This document shows positions 47,442 through 56,541 of a stretch of DNA of 64,000 nucleotides, in pieces. Numbering within the stretch: position 1 is the first letter of the stretch; every line of letters starts with the position of its first letter. Where the stretch lies: positions 100,304-164,303 of the forward strand of contig NZ_JH711482.1 of assembly GCF_000269805.1 (NCBI RefSeq), read 5' to 3'. Below the pieces are notes generated by a model. The model did not search any database and was not told the origin of the DNA. It saw only the letters and a list, made by a program, of their open reading frames with translations. Made by a program: the position numbers and the translations under genes. The stretch comes from Actinomyces massiliensis 4401292. Its GTDB lineage: Bacteria; Actinomycetota; Actinomycetes; Actinomycetales; Actinomycetaceae.

Positions 47442-49061
47442 ATGAGATCCCTGAAGCAGCGTCGTGCCAGATCAGAGGCGTCACGTGATGATGAGAGCCC
47501 AGCCGCCCAGGACACAGACCTCCCCGTGGAGGTGAGCGACGAGCTCGTGGCCGCGGGGCTGGCCATCGGCGAGCCGATGGGGCGTGATCGCCCGGGCCAT
47601 CTCGCTCCGCGGCGGGCACTGGACGCTGCCGGGAATGACGTCGTGCTTCACGTCGTGGACGGAGGCGCCGCTGAGGCTCGAGTTCTGCGCCGCCTGGCCG
47701 ACCTGCGACTGCTGCGCCATAAGGCGATCGCGGGAGTGCGCCGGGTGATCTCTTTGCCGGAGGGCCGCGTGGGTGTGCTCAGCGAGTTCATCATCGGGGC
47801 CGATCTGGCGGTCGTGCTGGGGGCTCGCGGCGGCCTGACCCGCGATGAGGCCGCACGACTGCTCGACGACCTGGGAGGCGCACTGGCGCATCTGCACGAG
47901 CGGGGCATGGCTCACGGTGATGTGGCGGCGGCCAATGTCATCGTCAATACCGATGGGCAGCCGGTTCTCATCGATCTGCTGGGAGGGGCGCTGGAGACCG
48001 GCACCGAGTCGAGCGCCGCCCCTGAGCGCGGGGAGGGGGCGCCGGCGACTGCGGCCGCGGACGTCTACTCCCTGGCGGCTCTGCTGCGCCAGTGCGCGGC
48101 GGGGTCACCGGCCCTGGCCGAGCGGCTGGAGCGAGTGCTTCCCGACGCCCTGGACGCCGACCCGGACCGCAGGCCCAGTGCACGCGACCTGGCCGCCCGC
48201 GCCCCCGAGATCGGTCAACCGGGCGTCATCGAACTGCCCGATGGGGCCAGACTGGCCGCCGGGGCACTGCGGGCCGCGAGTTCGCGGCCGACGCGCGCCG
48301 TGGCCTCACGACGCGGCCGCCCCGCCTCGGAGGGGCGGCCGGTACGAACCTGGGGGCCGGGAGGGCGTCCCACCGGTCGCCGTGGGCGGGGAGCACGTCT
48401 GGGGCTGGTGCTGCTGGCGCTCAGCATTGCGCTAGGCGCTGCCGCCGTGGCGCGGGGATGGCGGCCCGACTGGATGCAGGCTTCCGCATTGTTGGCCACT
48501 TCCCCTTCTTCCGCACCGGTATCGGCCGAGACGGATGATCCGCAGGGGGCCGCGATGGGCTCTGCGGACGCTCCGGATGCCGCCGATTCGGGGAGCACAA
48601 CGGATACAGCAGATACAGCGGATGCGACGGATGCGACAGGCACTGCGAGTCCCGAGGCGCCCGATATGCTGCCGATCGTCGTCGAGCTCTCTCTGGCGAG
48701 GGATTCCGCCCTGAACGACAACGATGCCGAGGCCCTGGCGACCACGACCGTTCCGGATTCTCCCGCGGCCCTGGCCGACGAGGCGCTGCTGGCCGCGATT
48801 TCCGACTCGGGAGAGCGGATCGAGGGGCTGGACACCATGGTGCACTCCGTGACCGGTGCGCGGGTCGGGCAGGAGGCTCAGGAGGCCGCTGAGAGTTGGC
48901 CGGATGCCGCCGCCGTTCGTGTGTCGCAGTCGCAGGCGCCCTCGGTGCGCATCGGTGCCGACGGATCGAGACGGGCGGTGCCGGCTCAGGAGACCCGAGA
49001 TGTCGTGCTCGTCCTGGTCCCCGGGCCGTGGAGGGTGGCCGAGGTCCTGCAGGCGGACTGA
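47442..49061 (+). CDS. membrane protein-kinase-like protein
   Basis: Protein of 539 residues. Residues about 25-250 form a degenerate kinase domain with MAHGDVAAANVIV (His158, Asp160, Asn165) and LIDLLGG in place of DFG, but no clear glycine-rich loop or beta-3 Lys, so it may be a pseudokinase or an atypical kinase. A basic linker, one membrane helix (LGLVLLALSIALGAAAVA, about residue 320-340), an extracellular Asp/Thr/Ala repeat stretch (TDTADTADATDATG) and an outer domain follow. ATG 47433 is an alternative start; AAGGA lies at 47426-47430. The gene is divergent from lipB. Confidence 0.75.
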   Translation: MRSLKQRRARSEASRDDESPAAQDTDLPVEVSDELVAAGLAIGEPMGRDRPGHLAPRRALDAAGNDVVLHVVDGGAAEARVLRRLADLRLLRHKAIAGVRRVISLPEGRVGVLSEFIIGADLAVVLGARGGLTRDEAARLLDDLGGALAHLHERGMAHGDVAAANVIVNTDGQPVLIDLLGGALETGTESSAAPERGEGAPATAAADVYSLAALLRQCAAGSPALAERLERVLPDALDADPDRRPSARDLAARAPEIGQPGVIELPDGARLAAGALRAASSRPTRAVASRRGRPASEGRPVRTWGPGGRPTGRRGRGARLGLVLLALSIALGAAAVARGWRPDWMQASALLATSPSSAPVSAETDDPQGAAMGSADAPDAADSGSTTDTADTADATDATGTASPEAPDMLPIVVELSLARDSALNDNDAEALATTTVPDSPAALADEALLAAISDSGERIEGLDTMVHSVTGARVGQEAQEAAESWPDAAAVRVSQSQAPSVRIGADGSRRAVPAQETRDVVLVLVPGPWRVAEVLQAD

Positions 49062-49099
49062 CCCCCGCCTCTCCCGCTCCAGTGCTGTCTCAGTGAGGC

Positions 49100-51355
49100 T
49101 CAGTAGGGCTCGGTGAGCACCTCTGCGGCATCCGCTTGATCGAGGATCGCTCGGCAGTCCATCACCATGGCGGCGGAGCCGCACAGGTAGACGTCCGCTC
49201 CCGACAGGTCGATGTCGGCTTCTGCGAGCGCGTCCGTCACCCGCCCGTGGAAGAAGCCGTCGGCCGTTTCGCGGCTGAGGCAGCGCACCATGCGGCCGGG
49301 CAGGGTGGCATCGACCATGGCGGTGAGGTCCTCCTCGCGGTTGCGACAGCCGAACAGGAGCGTGTCTCTCTCAAGACTATCCGCATGGCGGAACATGGCC
49401 AGGAAGGGGGCCAGGCCGGTACCCGTGGCGATGAATATGCGAGGCCGTCCGGTCTCCTTGAGCTGATATCCGCCCAGAGGCAGCTCGACGACGGTACGAG
49501 TCCCCGTCTCTACTTTCTCGATGAACCGCGACCCGCGCCCGCCCGTGCGCGTCGAGATGAGCAGCTGGAGCACGCCTTCCTCGAGGCCGGCGATGGAGTA
49601 GTCGCGCCACGAATCGTCGCCGACATGAAGACGGGCGAACTGTCCTGGAGCCCATGCGCCGACTGAGCCTTCCACCTCCAGGTTCACCTCCCAGATGCTG
49701 GGCGTCAGGCGCCGCTTGGAGGCCACGGTGACATGATGCTTCCCCTCGGGAAGCAGGCGAGGACCGATGTCGGATTGCGTCGGAGTCTTCGTGCGCACGG
49801 CCTTGGTGATCATGGGGTATCCGCGTGAACCGAGCGCTTGGCAGGCGGCCGCTACTCCGCCCATCATGGCGCCGACGATGCCCAGGCTTCCGGCATCCTG
49901 TCCGGACAGCAGCAGACCGGGTACAGCCGTGCGCGGACCCAGCGGCCGGGCCTTGTACCGCTGCGGAGTTGCGGGCACCCCGTAGAAGGCCCCGGCCGGA
50001 TGGGCGGTGTAGTGCTCGAAGGTCAGGGGAGTGGAAGCCTCCATGTACTCCACCAGGTCGGTCAGACCGGGAACGGCGGTTTCCGCAAGAGCCAGCATGC
50101 CGGAGGCGATGCGCTCCTTGAGGGCGGAGTAATCGGCGCCGCGGTCGCCCTGCGGGCGGTCGGCCCACGACGCGAACGGTTCGGCATCGCAGAAGGAGAT
50201 GATCTCGGCGGTGTGAGGCGTTTCGCCTGATTTCAAGGAGGGGAAGGAGACGAAGGCGTTCTGCGGCTTCCCCTCCAGCAGGGCGGCTCCATGCGTCTTG
50301 GCGGCATCGTGGTCGAGGTCCCGACTGACCCAGATATTGCCGCCGTCCACGCCGATGCTGCGCGGATCATCACGCAGGCGCAGGAACACGGTGACGGCCG
50401 ATGCTCCGGTGCCCAGGCGCTTAATTGTGCGCCGGGCAGGAGCGGTGGCGCGCCCGACGGCGCCGCCGGTGGGCAATAGGCGGGAGAACGTGCTGGAGGC
50501 GCCGATGGCGGAGATGACCACAGGGGCCCGGTAGGTCCGCTCGCGTGCGATCGGACCGCGATGATCCAGTGCGCGCACGCCCACGGCGGCACCGTCCTCG
50601 ATGAGGATCTCCGTGACTTCCTGGGCGACCCGGACCGCTCCTCCGGCCTGCTCGATCCCCTTCTCGAACGTGCGGGCGATGTGCGCACTGCCGCCTTTGG
50701 GGAACCATCCGCCGTCCAGATAGTGGGAGACGATCATTGCGTGCACGGCGAAGGCGGAACGCGAGGGCGGCAGGCCGTAGTCGCCCCACTGGCTGGCCAG
50801 GACGGCCTTGAGCTCGGGGGAGCGGAAGTGGGCGTCCAGATATGCCTTCGTTGTGCCGGTGGCGGTGCGTCCGGTCATGCGCTGCACGGATCTGAGCACA
50901 GGAGTGATGGGACGGGGCACCATTCCTTGAACGAATTCGAGTGTCGCCCAGGATGTGGCCCGGCGAACATCTTTGAAGTAGTGCCGGATAGCAGCCGCTT
51001 CGGCCGGAAATTCCTTGATGAGGGTGCGCTCGTATCGCTCGGGCCCGCTGCTGGCGCGCAGGTCGATTCCCGGATACACGAAACGGTCGTAGACCTCCGG
51101 CATGCGGTTCCACTCCAGCTCGCCGTCCGAGAGATAGTCGAAGTACGCACGGATCTGAGAACCGGGGTCGAGCTGTCCGATGTAGTGCACGCCCACGTCC
51201 CAGGAGGCGCCATCGCGACGGAAGGTGTGCGTCAGCCCTCCCGGTTCCGTGTGTCTCTCGAGGACGAGGACCCTTTTGTCCGCCGCACGGGCCAGAAGGC
51301 CCGCCGTGGTCAATCCTCCTATGCCGGAACCGATGACGATGGCGTCATATGTCAT
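49100..51355 (-). CDS. FAD-dependent oxidoreductase fused to ferredoxin-reductase-type domain
   Basis: Residues 1-500 are a CrtI/retinol-saturase-like flavoprotein: IVIGSGIGGLTTAGLLARA, LVLERHTEPGGLTHTF, then LLLSGQDAGSLGIVGAMMGG at the end of the FAD domain. Residues about 525-751 are an FNR-type module: flavin-binding RDYSIAG, NAD(P)-binding FIATGTGLAPFLAMFRH, and YLCGSAAMVMDC. The fusion suggests that one polypeptide takes electrons from NAD(P)H and reduces or saturates a hydrophobic, perhaps polyene, substrate. ATG 51355 is chosen because AGAGGA is eight bases before it. It is divergent from a TetR gene, and its promoter carries two operator-like sites. Confidence 0.85.
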   Translation of the reverse strand: MTYDAIVIGSGIGGLTTAGLLARAADKRVLVLERHTEPGGLTHTFRRDGASWDVGVHYIGQLDPGSQIRAYFDYLSDGELEWNRMPEVYDRFVYPGIDLRASSGPERYERTLIKEFPAEAAAIRHYFKDVRRATSWATLEFVQGMVPRPITPVLRSVQRMTGRTATGTTKAYLDAHFRSPELKAVLASQWGDYGLPPSRSAFAVHAMIVSHYLDGGWFPKGGSAHIARTFEKGIEQAGGAVRVAQEVTEILIEDGAAVGVRALDHRGPIARERTYRAPVVISAIGASSTFSRLLPTGGAVGRATAPARRTIKRLGTGASAVTVFLRLRDDPRSIGVDGGNIWVSRDLDHDAAKTHGAALLEGKPQNAFVSFPSLKSGETPHTAEIISFCDAEPFASWADRPQGDRGADYSALKERIASGMLALAETAVPGLTDLVEYMEASTPLTFEHYTAHPAGAFYGVPATPQRYKARPLGPRTAVPGLLLSGQDAGSLGIVGAMMGGVAAACQALGSRGYPMITKAVRTKTPTQSDIGPRLLPEGKHHVTVASKRRLTPSIWEVNLEVEGSVGAWAPGQFARLHVGDDSWRDYSIAGLEEGVLQLLISTRTGGRGSRFIEKVETGTRTVVELPLGGYQLKETGRPRIFIATGTGLAPFLAMFRHADSLERDTLLFGCRNREEDLTAMVDATLPGRMVRCLSRETADGFFHGRVTDALAEADIDLSGADVYLCGSAAMVMDCRAILDQADAAEVLTEPY

Positions 51356-51376
51356 GCGCATTTCCTCTTGTCGTTG

Positions 51377-51391
51377 TTAGACAGTGTCAAG
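51377..51391. promoter_or_regulatory. TetR operator-like site 2 (half-degenerate)
   Basis: TTAGACAGTGTCAAG resembles the perfect palindrome at 51410-51424. It lies at the predicted transcription start of the oxidoreductase gene. Centres are 33 bases apart, about three helical turns. Confidence 0.55.
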
Positions 51392-51395
51392 TGGA

Positions 51396-51423
51396 AGTGT
51401 AGCAGCTGACTAGACACTGTCTA
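51396..51423 (-). promoter_or_regulatory. promoter of FAD/FNR oxidoreductase
   Basis: On the reverse strand, TAGACA (51423-51418) and TACACT (51401-51396) are separated by 16 bases. The -35 hexamer is inside the perfect palindrome, so a bound TetR dimer would block RNA polymerase. Confidence 0.5.
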
Positions 51424-51424
51424 G
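51410..51424. promoter_or_regulatory. TetR operator-like site 1
   Basis: The perfect 15-base palindrome CTAGACA-C-TGTCTAG lies in the 92 bases between the divergent oxidoreductase and TetR genes. It is the natural candidate operator for the TetR protein. Confidence 0.7.
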
Positions 51425-51447
51425 TGGCTGTTCTTAGACTGCCCTGC

Positions 51448-52140
51448 ATGGGGATCGAACAAACGGATCGATCGGCTGAGCGCAGTGGTCGCGACCTGCG
51501 CACCGAGCTTCTTCGGACCAGTCGAGAGCTTCTCAACGAGGGCGGACCGAGCGCCCTGAGCATGCGCGAGGTCGCTCGTCGTGCGCGATGCACCCATCAG
51601 GCGCCGTACCACCACTTCGCCAATCGAGAGGCGATCCTGGCGGCATTGGTGTGCGAGGGATTCGAGGAGCTCGCGGAGCGGTTGTGCGCGGTGCACAATG
51701 GGCTCCAGGCGCATGGGCTGCTTGCCACGCTGAAAGCGTCGGGAGATGCCTATATCGAGTTCGCGCTTCGCAATCCCGGGGTCTTCCGCGTGATGTTCCG
51801 TCCTGATATGTGCGCCCCGGAGCGTTTCCCGGAAGTCGTACGCGCGAGCACGCGTGCTCGCGGTGAGCTTGCGCGGCTGGCGAGCATGGTTGCGGGGCGG
51901 GAGAGGGCGGCTCCCGAGATCGAAGCATCGATCTGGGCCTTCGTTCACGGGCTGGCCTCGTTGCTGCTCGACGGTCCGTTGCTGGCAGAGCACGAGACTC
52001 TGTCGGAGCGCATGGACTTCGCCCGCCGGGTGACCCGCCTCAATGCCGCTCCGCTCGCCGCGCTCGCGCATCAACAACTGGAGGGGGCTGTGCCGGAGTG
52101 CGAGGGCGTCGATGATGCGCCCGTGGAGAACGATCAATGA
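51448..52140 (+). CDS. TetR-family transcriptional regulator
   Basis: Regulator of 230 residues. The N-terminal helix-turn-helix is GGPSALSMREVARRARCTHQ followed by APYHHFANREAILAALV (about residues 32-68), and the C-terminal domain (NPGVFRVMFRPDMCAPERFP) is of the WHG/TetR_C type. ATG 51448 is preferred; a GTG at 51424 would begin inside the operator. It is divergent from the fused oxidoreductase gene, which it probably represses along with itself. The ligand is unknown, perhaps a substrate of the oxidoreductase. Confidence 0.92.
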   Translation: MGIEQTDRSAERSGRDLRTELLRTSRELLNEGGPSALSMREVARRARCTHQAPYHHFANREAILAALVCEGFEELAERLCAVHNGLQAHGLLATLKASGDAYIEFALRNPGVFRVMFRPDMCAPERFPEVVRASTRARGELARLASMVAGRERAAPEIEASIWAFVHGLASLLLDGPLLAEHETLSERMDFARRVTRLNAAPLAALAHQQLEGAVPECEGVDDAPVENDQ

Positions 52141-52150
52141 GCAACGTGGG

Positions 52151-52179
52151 TTGACATATGAACATGTGTCAACTTAAGT
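52151..52179 (+). promoter_or_regulatory. promoter and inverted repeat before HTH gene, leaderless start
   Basis: TTGACA (52151-52156) and TTAAGT (52174-52179) are 17 bases apart, placing transcription start at or one base before ATG 52187, so the mRNA appears leaderless. TTGACA...TGTCAA (52151-52172) is an inverted repeat covering the -35, and AACTTAAGTT (52171-52180) is a palindrome over the -10; both could bind the regulator encoded next. Confidence 0.55.
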
Positions 52180-52186
52180 TGCTCGC

Positions 52187-52429
52187 ATGGATGCTCTGAC
52201 TGCGGCCGCCGAAGCCGCCGACACCACACGTCCGGAGGAGGGGCTGCGCGCCGTCGCAGCGCTGCGCCGCTTCACCGACACCCTCGAACTGGCGCAGGTC
52301 GAGGCCGCCCTGCGCTCGGGCATGGGGTGGACGCAGATCGCTGCTCAACTCGGCGTCTCCCGGCAGGCCGTCCACAAGAAGTACGCCAGGCGCGTATCTC
52401 CGGGCCTGGCTCCGACGCGGAAGGGCTGA
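52187..52429 (+). CDS. small HTH DNA-binding protein
   Basis: Protein of 80 residues with a C-terminal helix-turn-helix (VEAALRSGMGWTQIAAQLGVSRQAVHKKY, split residues 37-65) resembling sigma-factor region 4 or ROK-type HTH. It usually pairs with a Clp N-terminal-domain protein in actinobacteria, as here. ATG 52187 has no ribosome site; a promoter just upstream implies a leaderless message. It ends two bases before the Clp-N gene and probably autoregulates through the inverted repeat at 52151-52172. Confidence 0.85.
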   Translation: MDALTAAAEAADTTRPEEGLRAVAALRRFTDTLELAQVEAALRSGMGWTQIAAQLGVSRQAVHKKYARRVSPGLAPTRKG

Positions 52430-52431
52430 GC

Positions 52432-53413
52432 ATGGCGCCCATGGACCACTACCTGACCTGGGTCAACGCGGCATGGTCGGAGGCGGCCAGACTGCGCCAC
52501 CAGCAGATCGAGCCCGAGCACCTGCTACTCGGCCTCATCGCCCATGGAGGCCGGGCCACTGCCATCCTCGGAGCACACGGTGTGACCCTGGCGCGGGCTC
52601 GAACCGCCGTCGATGCGCTCGCCGACGCCGACCTCGCACGCGTCGGAATCCGCCTGCCCGAGGGCCTGCGTCCCGAGCCCCTGTCCGCGAGTGATCTCAT
52701 CGCGGGACCGGGTTCGGGGGAGATCCCCATGTCGCAGGCCGCCACCGAGCTCGTCGACACCGTCGGCAGGGGAGCGGGCGATCCAGGCCTCCGTGTGTTG
52801 CTGGCCCTGACCGCCCGCCCGCAGACCCCGATCGCCAGGCTCGTGGACTACTGCGGCGCCGACGCTGCTGTCCTGTGCGCGGACGCGGCTCGCGCTGAGG
52901 CGGAGCTGTCAGAGTCGTCGGAGTTGACTGCCCATCGCTACCGGCTGACCGATGAGTACGCGTCATACGGTCTGGACCGCGTGCTGAGTCAGGAGCGCTT
53001 CGTCTCGGTGCCGGCGGCGGATCTGGCCGCACTGCTGTCCGACCCCGCCGGGCTGACCCAGTGGGCGGTACCGCGCGAGGAGCTCGTGGAGCTGTGCGCG
53101 GACGGCGTCGTGCAGCGAGTCGATGGGCGCCGTCAGAGGGGCCGCGTGCGCTGGCGCCTGGAGGAGACTTCTCCCGGCAGGATCGTATGGTCGTGCACAG
53201 CCGGCCTCGGGCCCTCACGACGGCGAGGTCCTCCTCGTGCGGGACCTGCGGCTGGCCGAGGCGCCCGGAGGCGCCCGCCTCTGCCTGATCCTGGTTCATC
53301 GGACCTGGGGCCGGTTCGGCCCTATCGTCTACTGGTTCTCCTGGCGGTGGATTCGTCTTGGCGTGGCGCAGATGCTCACCGGCATCGCCCGAGCGGCGGC
53401 CGAACTGTTGTGA
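52432..53413 (+). pseudogene. Clp N-terminal-domain protein, frameshifted
   Basis: The N-terminal 150 residues form a Clp-N repeat domain (HQQIEPEHLLLGLIAHGGRA, then GDPGLRVLLALTARPQTPIA), without any ATPase module. A C-terminal domain follows. The frame breaks at about 53203: upstream RIVWSCTAG, and in the +1 frame SGPHDGEVLLVRDLRLAEAP...RLCLILVHRTWGRFGPIVYW to TGA at 53411-53413. Removing one G at 53203-53204 restores a continuous protein of about 326 residues. Without the repair, an unrelated tail runs on to 53601. It could be a real pseudogene or a sequencing error. It is cotranscribed with the preceding HTH gene. Confidence 0.75.
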
Positions 53414-53450
53414 GGGACGGGTTGCCCCGAGTACTCGTCGTCAGAAACGG

Positions 53451-53483
53451 GCGTGGCCCCGCACCTGAGGTGCGGGGCCACGC
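53451..53483. terminator. 16-bp GC stem between convergent genes
   Basis: GCGTGGCCCCGCACCT pairs perfectly with AGGTGCGGGGCCACGC, leaving a minimal loop. It lies between the Clp-N gene and the stop of sucB and probably ends transcription from both sides; a short CTTGG follows rather than a T-run. Confidence 0.75.
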
Positions 53484-53537
53484 TTGGCCTCGGCCGCGCT
53501 GTACGGCGGACAGGGGCGGGCCGAGGGCGGAGTTGGG

Positions 53538-55001
53538 TTACAGCCCCAGTTCCCCGGCGAAGTCCCCCTCCTCCAGCCGCTTCTTGACTGTCATGAGGTA
53601 GCGCGCGGCGTCCGCGCCATCGACCAGGCGGTGGTCGTAGGACAGTGCCAGATAGCACACCGAGCGGATGGCGATCGCCTCGTTTCCGTCCGCCCCCTTG
53701 ATCACGCGCGGCTGCTTCTGGATCGCGCCCAGGCCGAGGATCGCCACCTCGGGCTGGTTGATGATCGGGGTATCGAACAGCGCACCGCCGCTGCCGGTAT
53801 TGGTGATCGTGAAGGTGGAGCCGCTCAGCTCATCCGGGTTGACCTTGTTCTCCCTGGTGCGGGCGGCCAGATCGTTGATGTGCTTGGCCAGGCCCGGGAT
53901 ATTGAGGTCACCCGCGTTCTTGACCACGGGCACGAGCAGACCGCGCGGGGTGTCGACCGCGATGCCGATGTGCTCGACATCGTGATACGTCACCCGCTTG
54001 TCGTCGATCGTGGCGTTGACCTTCGGGTGGGCCTTGAGAGCCTCGGTGGCAGCGGCCACGAAGAAGGGCAAGAAGGTCAGTTTCGTGCCGTTCTTGGCGA
54101 GGAAGTCGTTCTTGGCCCGGGCTCGCAGGGCGGCCACACGGGTGACATCGACCTCGACCACGGTGGTCAGCTGAGCAGAGGTCTGCAGCGAGCTGATCAT
54201 GCGCTCGGCGATGACTTGGCGCAGGCGGCCCATCTTCTGCGTCGTGCCGCGCAGCTCAGTATCGACGGCGCCGGCCGCGGGCTTGGCCGCTGGCGTTGCC
54301 GGAGCCGCAGCTGCGGGTGCCGCCTGGGCTGCGGCTTTGGCGGCTTCAGCCCTCTTGGCGGCCTCCTCGACGTCCTGCTTGCGGATGCGGCCGCCCACGC
54401 CGGTCCCGGTGAGAGTCGTCAGGTCAATGCCCTTGTCCCGAGCGAGCTTGCGCACGATTGGAGTGACATAGGCGGCGGAGGCGACAGCCGCGGCGGATGG
54501 CGCCGCATCTGCGGGCTCTGCGGGCGTGGGTGCCGCGTGCTTCCCGTAAGCGGGGGCGGGAGTCGTTGGGGCGGCTGCGGCGGGCGTCGGAGCCGCGGGT
54601 GCTGGAGACGGCGCGGCGCTCGGCGTCGGGGGAGCCGGAACAGGAGCTGATGCGGCAGTAGGCGCCGGAGCGGCCGGGGCGGATGCTGGGGGAGCCGGAA
54701 CAGGAGCTGATGCGGCGGCAGGCGCTGGAGCGGCCGGGGCGGATGCGGGGGCGCCCGCTTCGGAGGGGGCCCCGATCACGGCCAGAACGGTGCCGACCTC
54801 GACGGTTTCGTCCTCGGGGACGCGGATCTCCAAGATCGTGCCGGCGACGGGGGAGGGGACCTCGGTATCGACCTTGTCGGTTGCGACCTCGAGGAGGGGC
54901 TCATCCACCTCGACGGTGTCGCCAACGGCCTTGAGCCATGACGAGACGGTGCCCTCGGTGACGGATTCGCCCAGAGCGGGCATCTTTACGGACTCGGACA
55001 T
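53538..55001 (-). CDS. sucB: 2-oxo acid dehydrogenase E2 (dihydrolipoyl acyltransferase)
   Basis: Core E2 subunit of a 2-oxo acid dehydrogenase complex; the succinyl or acetyl specificity is not certain (the M. tuberculosis counterpart DlaT serves pyruvate dehydrogenase). One lipoyl domain with Lys43 in ATDKVDTEV, a long Ala/Pro linker, a peripheral-subunit-binding domain ([19 protein letters not shown]) and the catalytic domain with the active His in [15 protein letters not shown]. The linker contains a 60-bp tandem duplication (54631-54750). It lies 27 bases after lpdA and needs LipA/LipB for lipoylation. Confidence 0.94.
   Translation of the reverse strand: MSESVKMPALGESVTEGTVSSWLKAVGDTVEVDEPLLEVATDKVDTEVPSPVAGTILEIRVPEDETVEVGTVLAVIGAPSEAGAPASAPAAPAPAAASAPVPAPPASAPAAPAPTAASAPVPAPPTPSAAPSPAPAAPTPAAAAPTTPAPAYGKHAAPTPAEPADAAPSAAAVASAAYVTPIVRKLARDKGIDLTTLTGTGVGGRIRKQDVEEAAKRAEAAKAAAQAAPAAAAPATPAAKPAAGAVDTELRGTTQKMGRLRQVIAERMISSLQTSAQLTTVVEVDVTRVAALRARAKNDFLAKNGTKLTFLPFFVAAATEALKAHPKVNATIDDKRVTYHDVEHIGIAVDTPRGLLVPVVKNAGDLNIPGLAKHINDLAARTRENKVNPDELSGSTFTITNTGSGGALFDTPIINQPEVAILGLGAIQKQPRVIKGADGNEAIAIRSVCYLALSYDHRLVDGADAARYLMTVKKRLEEGDFAGELGL
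54631..54750. repeat. tandem 60-bp duplication in sucB linker
   Basis: Two adjacent 60-base units (54631-54690 and 54691-54750) are nearly identical and encode a 20-residue Ala/Pro/Val repeat in the interdomain linker. Being in frame, it changes only linker length. Confidence 0.85.
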
Positions 55002-55028
55002 GATGGAAAACTCTCTATCTCTTCGAGA

Positions 55029-56402
55029 TCAGCCGTGATTGTGCAGCGGTTTGCCCGCCAGAGCCATGGCGGCCTCCCCAATGGTCTCATTCTGCGTGGG
55101 GTGAGCGTGCACGAGCGAAGCGACATCGTGGGCATCGGCCTCCCACGAGACGATCAGCTGGCCCTCACCGATCTGCTCGCCCATGCGCGTGCCGATCGCG
55201 TGGAAGCCGACGACGGGCCCGTCCTTGAGCGAAACGAGCTTGACGAAGCCCTGCGTTCCCAAGATCTGGCTCTTGGCATTGCCGGCTACGTTGAACTCGG
55301 CCGTCGTGACCTTCTCCGCGCCGTGGATCTCGATGGCCTGAGCCTCACTCAGACCCACAGAGGCGATCTCGGGCTCGCAGAATGTCACCTTGGGGACCAG
55401 CGTGTCGTCAACGGGGCGGGGATCCAGTCCGGCGATCTTCTCGGCGACCACGATGCCCTGGGCGAACCCGCGATGGGCGAGCTGGACGCCGGGGACGATA
55501 TCGCCTACCGCCCACACACCGTCGACATTCGTGCGGCCGTAGTCGTCCGTCAGGACGAAGCCGCGGTCCATGGCGACTCCGGCCTCTTCGTAACCGAGAT
55601 TCGCAGTGGCCGGACCGCGGCCGACTGCGATGAGAAGAACCTCTGCGTCGTACGTCTTCGAGTCGGCGGTACGTACGGTCACGCCAGTGGCCGTGCGCTC
55701 GACCGACTCGAACATGGTGTTGGTCTTGAAAGCGATCTTGCGCTTGCGGAAGGTCCGCTCGAGCTGCTTGGAAACGGCTTCGTCCTCGTTCGGAACCAGA
55801 CGGGGGAGTCCCTCGATAATGGTGACCCGGGAGCCCATGGAGGCCCAGGCGGAGGCGAACTCGACGCCGATGACCCCGCCGCCCAGAATCACGGCCGAGG
55901 ACGGCACGCGATCGAGCTCGAGAGCCTGATCGCTCGTCATGACCGGCCCGGAGATCTCCTGGCCGATGGTCTTGGAGAACGAGCCGGAGGCGAGCACGAT
56001 GTTCCTGCCCCTGTATCGCCGCCCATTGACCTCGACGGTGTCCCTGGCGACCAAGCGGCCCCAGCCGCGCACGACCTCAATGCCCCGGGATGCGACGAGC
56101 CCCTCCAGGCCCTTGTGCATCCGGGAGACCACGCCATTCTTGTACTTCTGGACGGCGGGCATATCGAGACCCTGGAAGACGGCGTTGACGCCCACCGAAG
56201 CGGCCTCGCGCACGGCCTCGGCGGTTTCGGCCGAGTGCAGGATCGCCTTGGTCGGAACGCAACCGCGATGGAGGCAGGTGCCGCCGATCTTGTCCGCTTC
56301 GATGAGCGCGACCGTCAGTCCCAGCTGTGTGCCGCGCAGCGCGGCTGCGTAACCGCCCGAACCGGCGCCCAGGATGACCATGTCGTACACGGTGTCTGTC
56401 AC
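55029..56402 (-). CDS. lpdA: dihydrolipoyl dehydrogenase (E3)
   Basis: FAD enzyme of 457 residues that reoxidises dihydrolipoamide. FAD motif VILGAGSGGYAAALRG, redox disulphide Cys43/Cys48 in GGTCLHRGCVPTK, NAD motif ILGGGVIGVEFASAWASMGS and the catalytic His-Glu pair in HAHPTQNE are all intact. The start is GTG 56402, preceded by GAGGAG at good spacing; the upstream open part reaching 56522 is not family-like. It lies in the order pepA, lpdA, sucB on one strand and serves the E2 encoded next. Confidence 0.97.
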   Translation of the reverse strand: MTDTVYDMVILGAGSGGYAAALRGTQLGLTVALIEADKIGGTCLHRGCVPTKAILHSAETAEAVREAASVGVNAVFQGLDMPAVQKYKNGVVSRMHKGLEGLVASRGIEVVRGWGRLVARDTVEVNGRRYRGRNIVLASGSFSKTIGQEISGPVMTSDQALELDRVPSSAVILGGGVIGVEFASAWASMGSRVTIIEGLPRLVPNEDEAVSKQLERTFRKRKIAFKTNTMFESVERTATGVTVRTADSKTYDAEVLLIAVGRGPATANLGYEEAGVAMDRGFVLTDDYGRTNVDGVWAVGDIVPGVQLAHRGFAQGIVVAEKIAGLDPRPVDDTLVPKVTFCEPEIASVGLSEAQAIEIHGAEKVTTAEFNVAGNAKSQILGTQGFVKLVSLKDGPVVGFHAIGTRMGEQIGEGQLIVSWEADAHDVASLVHAHPTQNETIGEAAMALAGKPLHNHG

Positions 56403-56541
56403 GAAAACTCCTCGTTGATATCCTCCGCTCTCCCAGAGCGGCTCGGCACGGTGCCCATTGTTGCATCTGGCTGCTGCCCGCAGCCCCGAAACTGCTCGCT
56501 CGGAAGGACTTGAGTCCTGCAAGACCTGTGAGACCTATCAC

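Noticed and set aside
55035-56513. 492-residue open frame opposite lpdA
   Set aside because: Complement of a well-conserved lpdA; composition typical of an antisense shadow in high-GC DNA.
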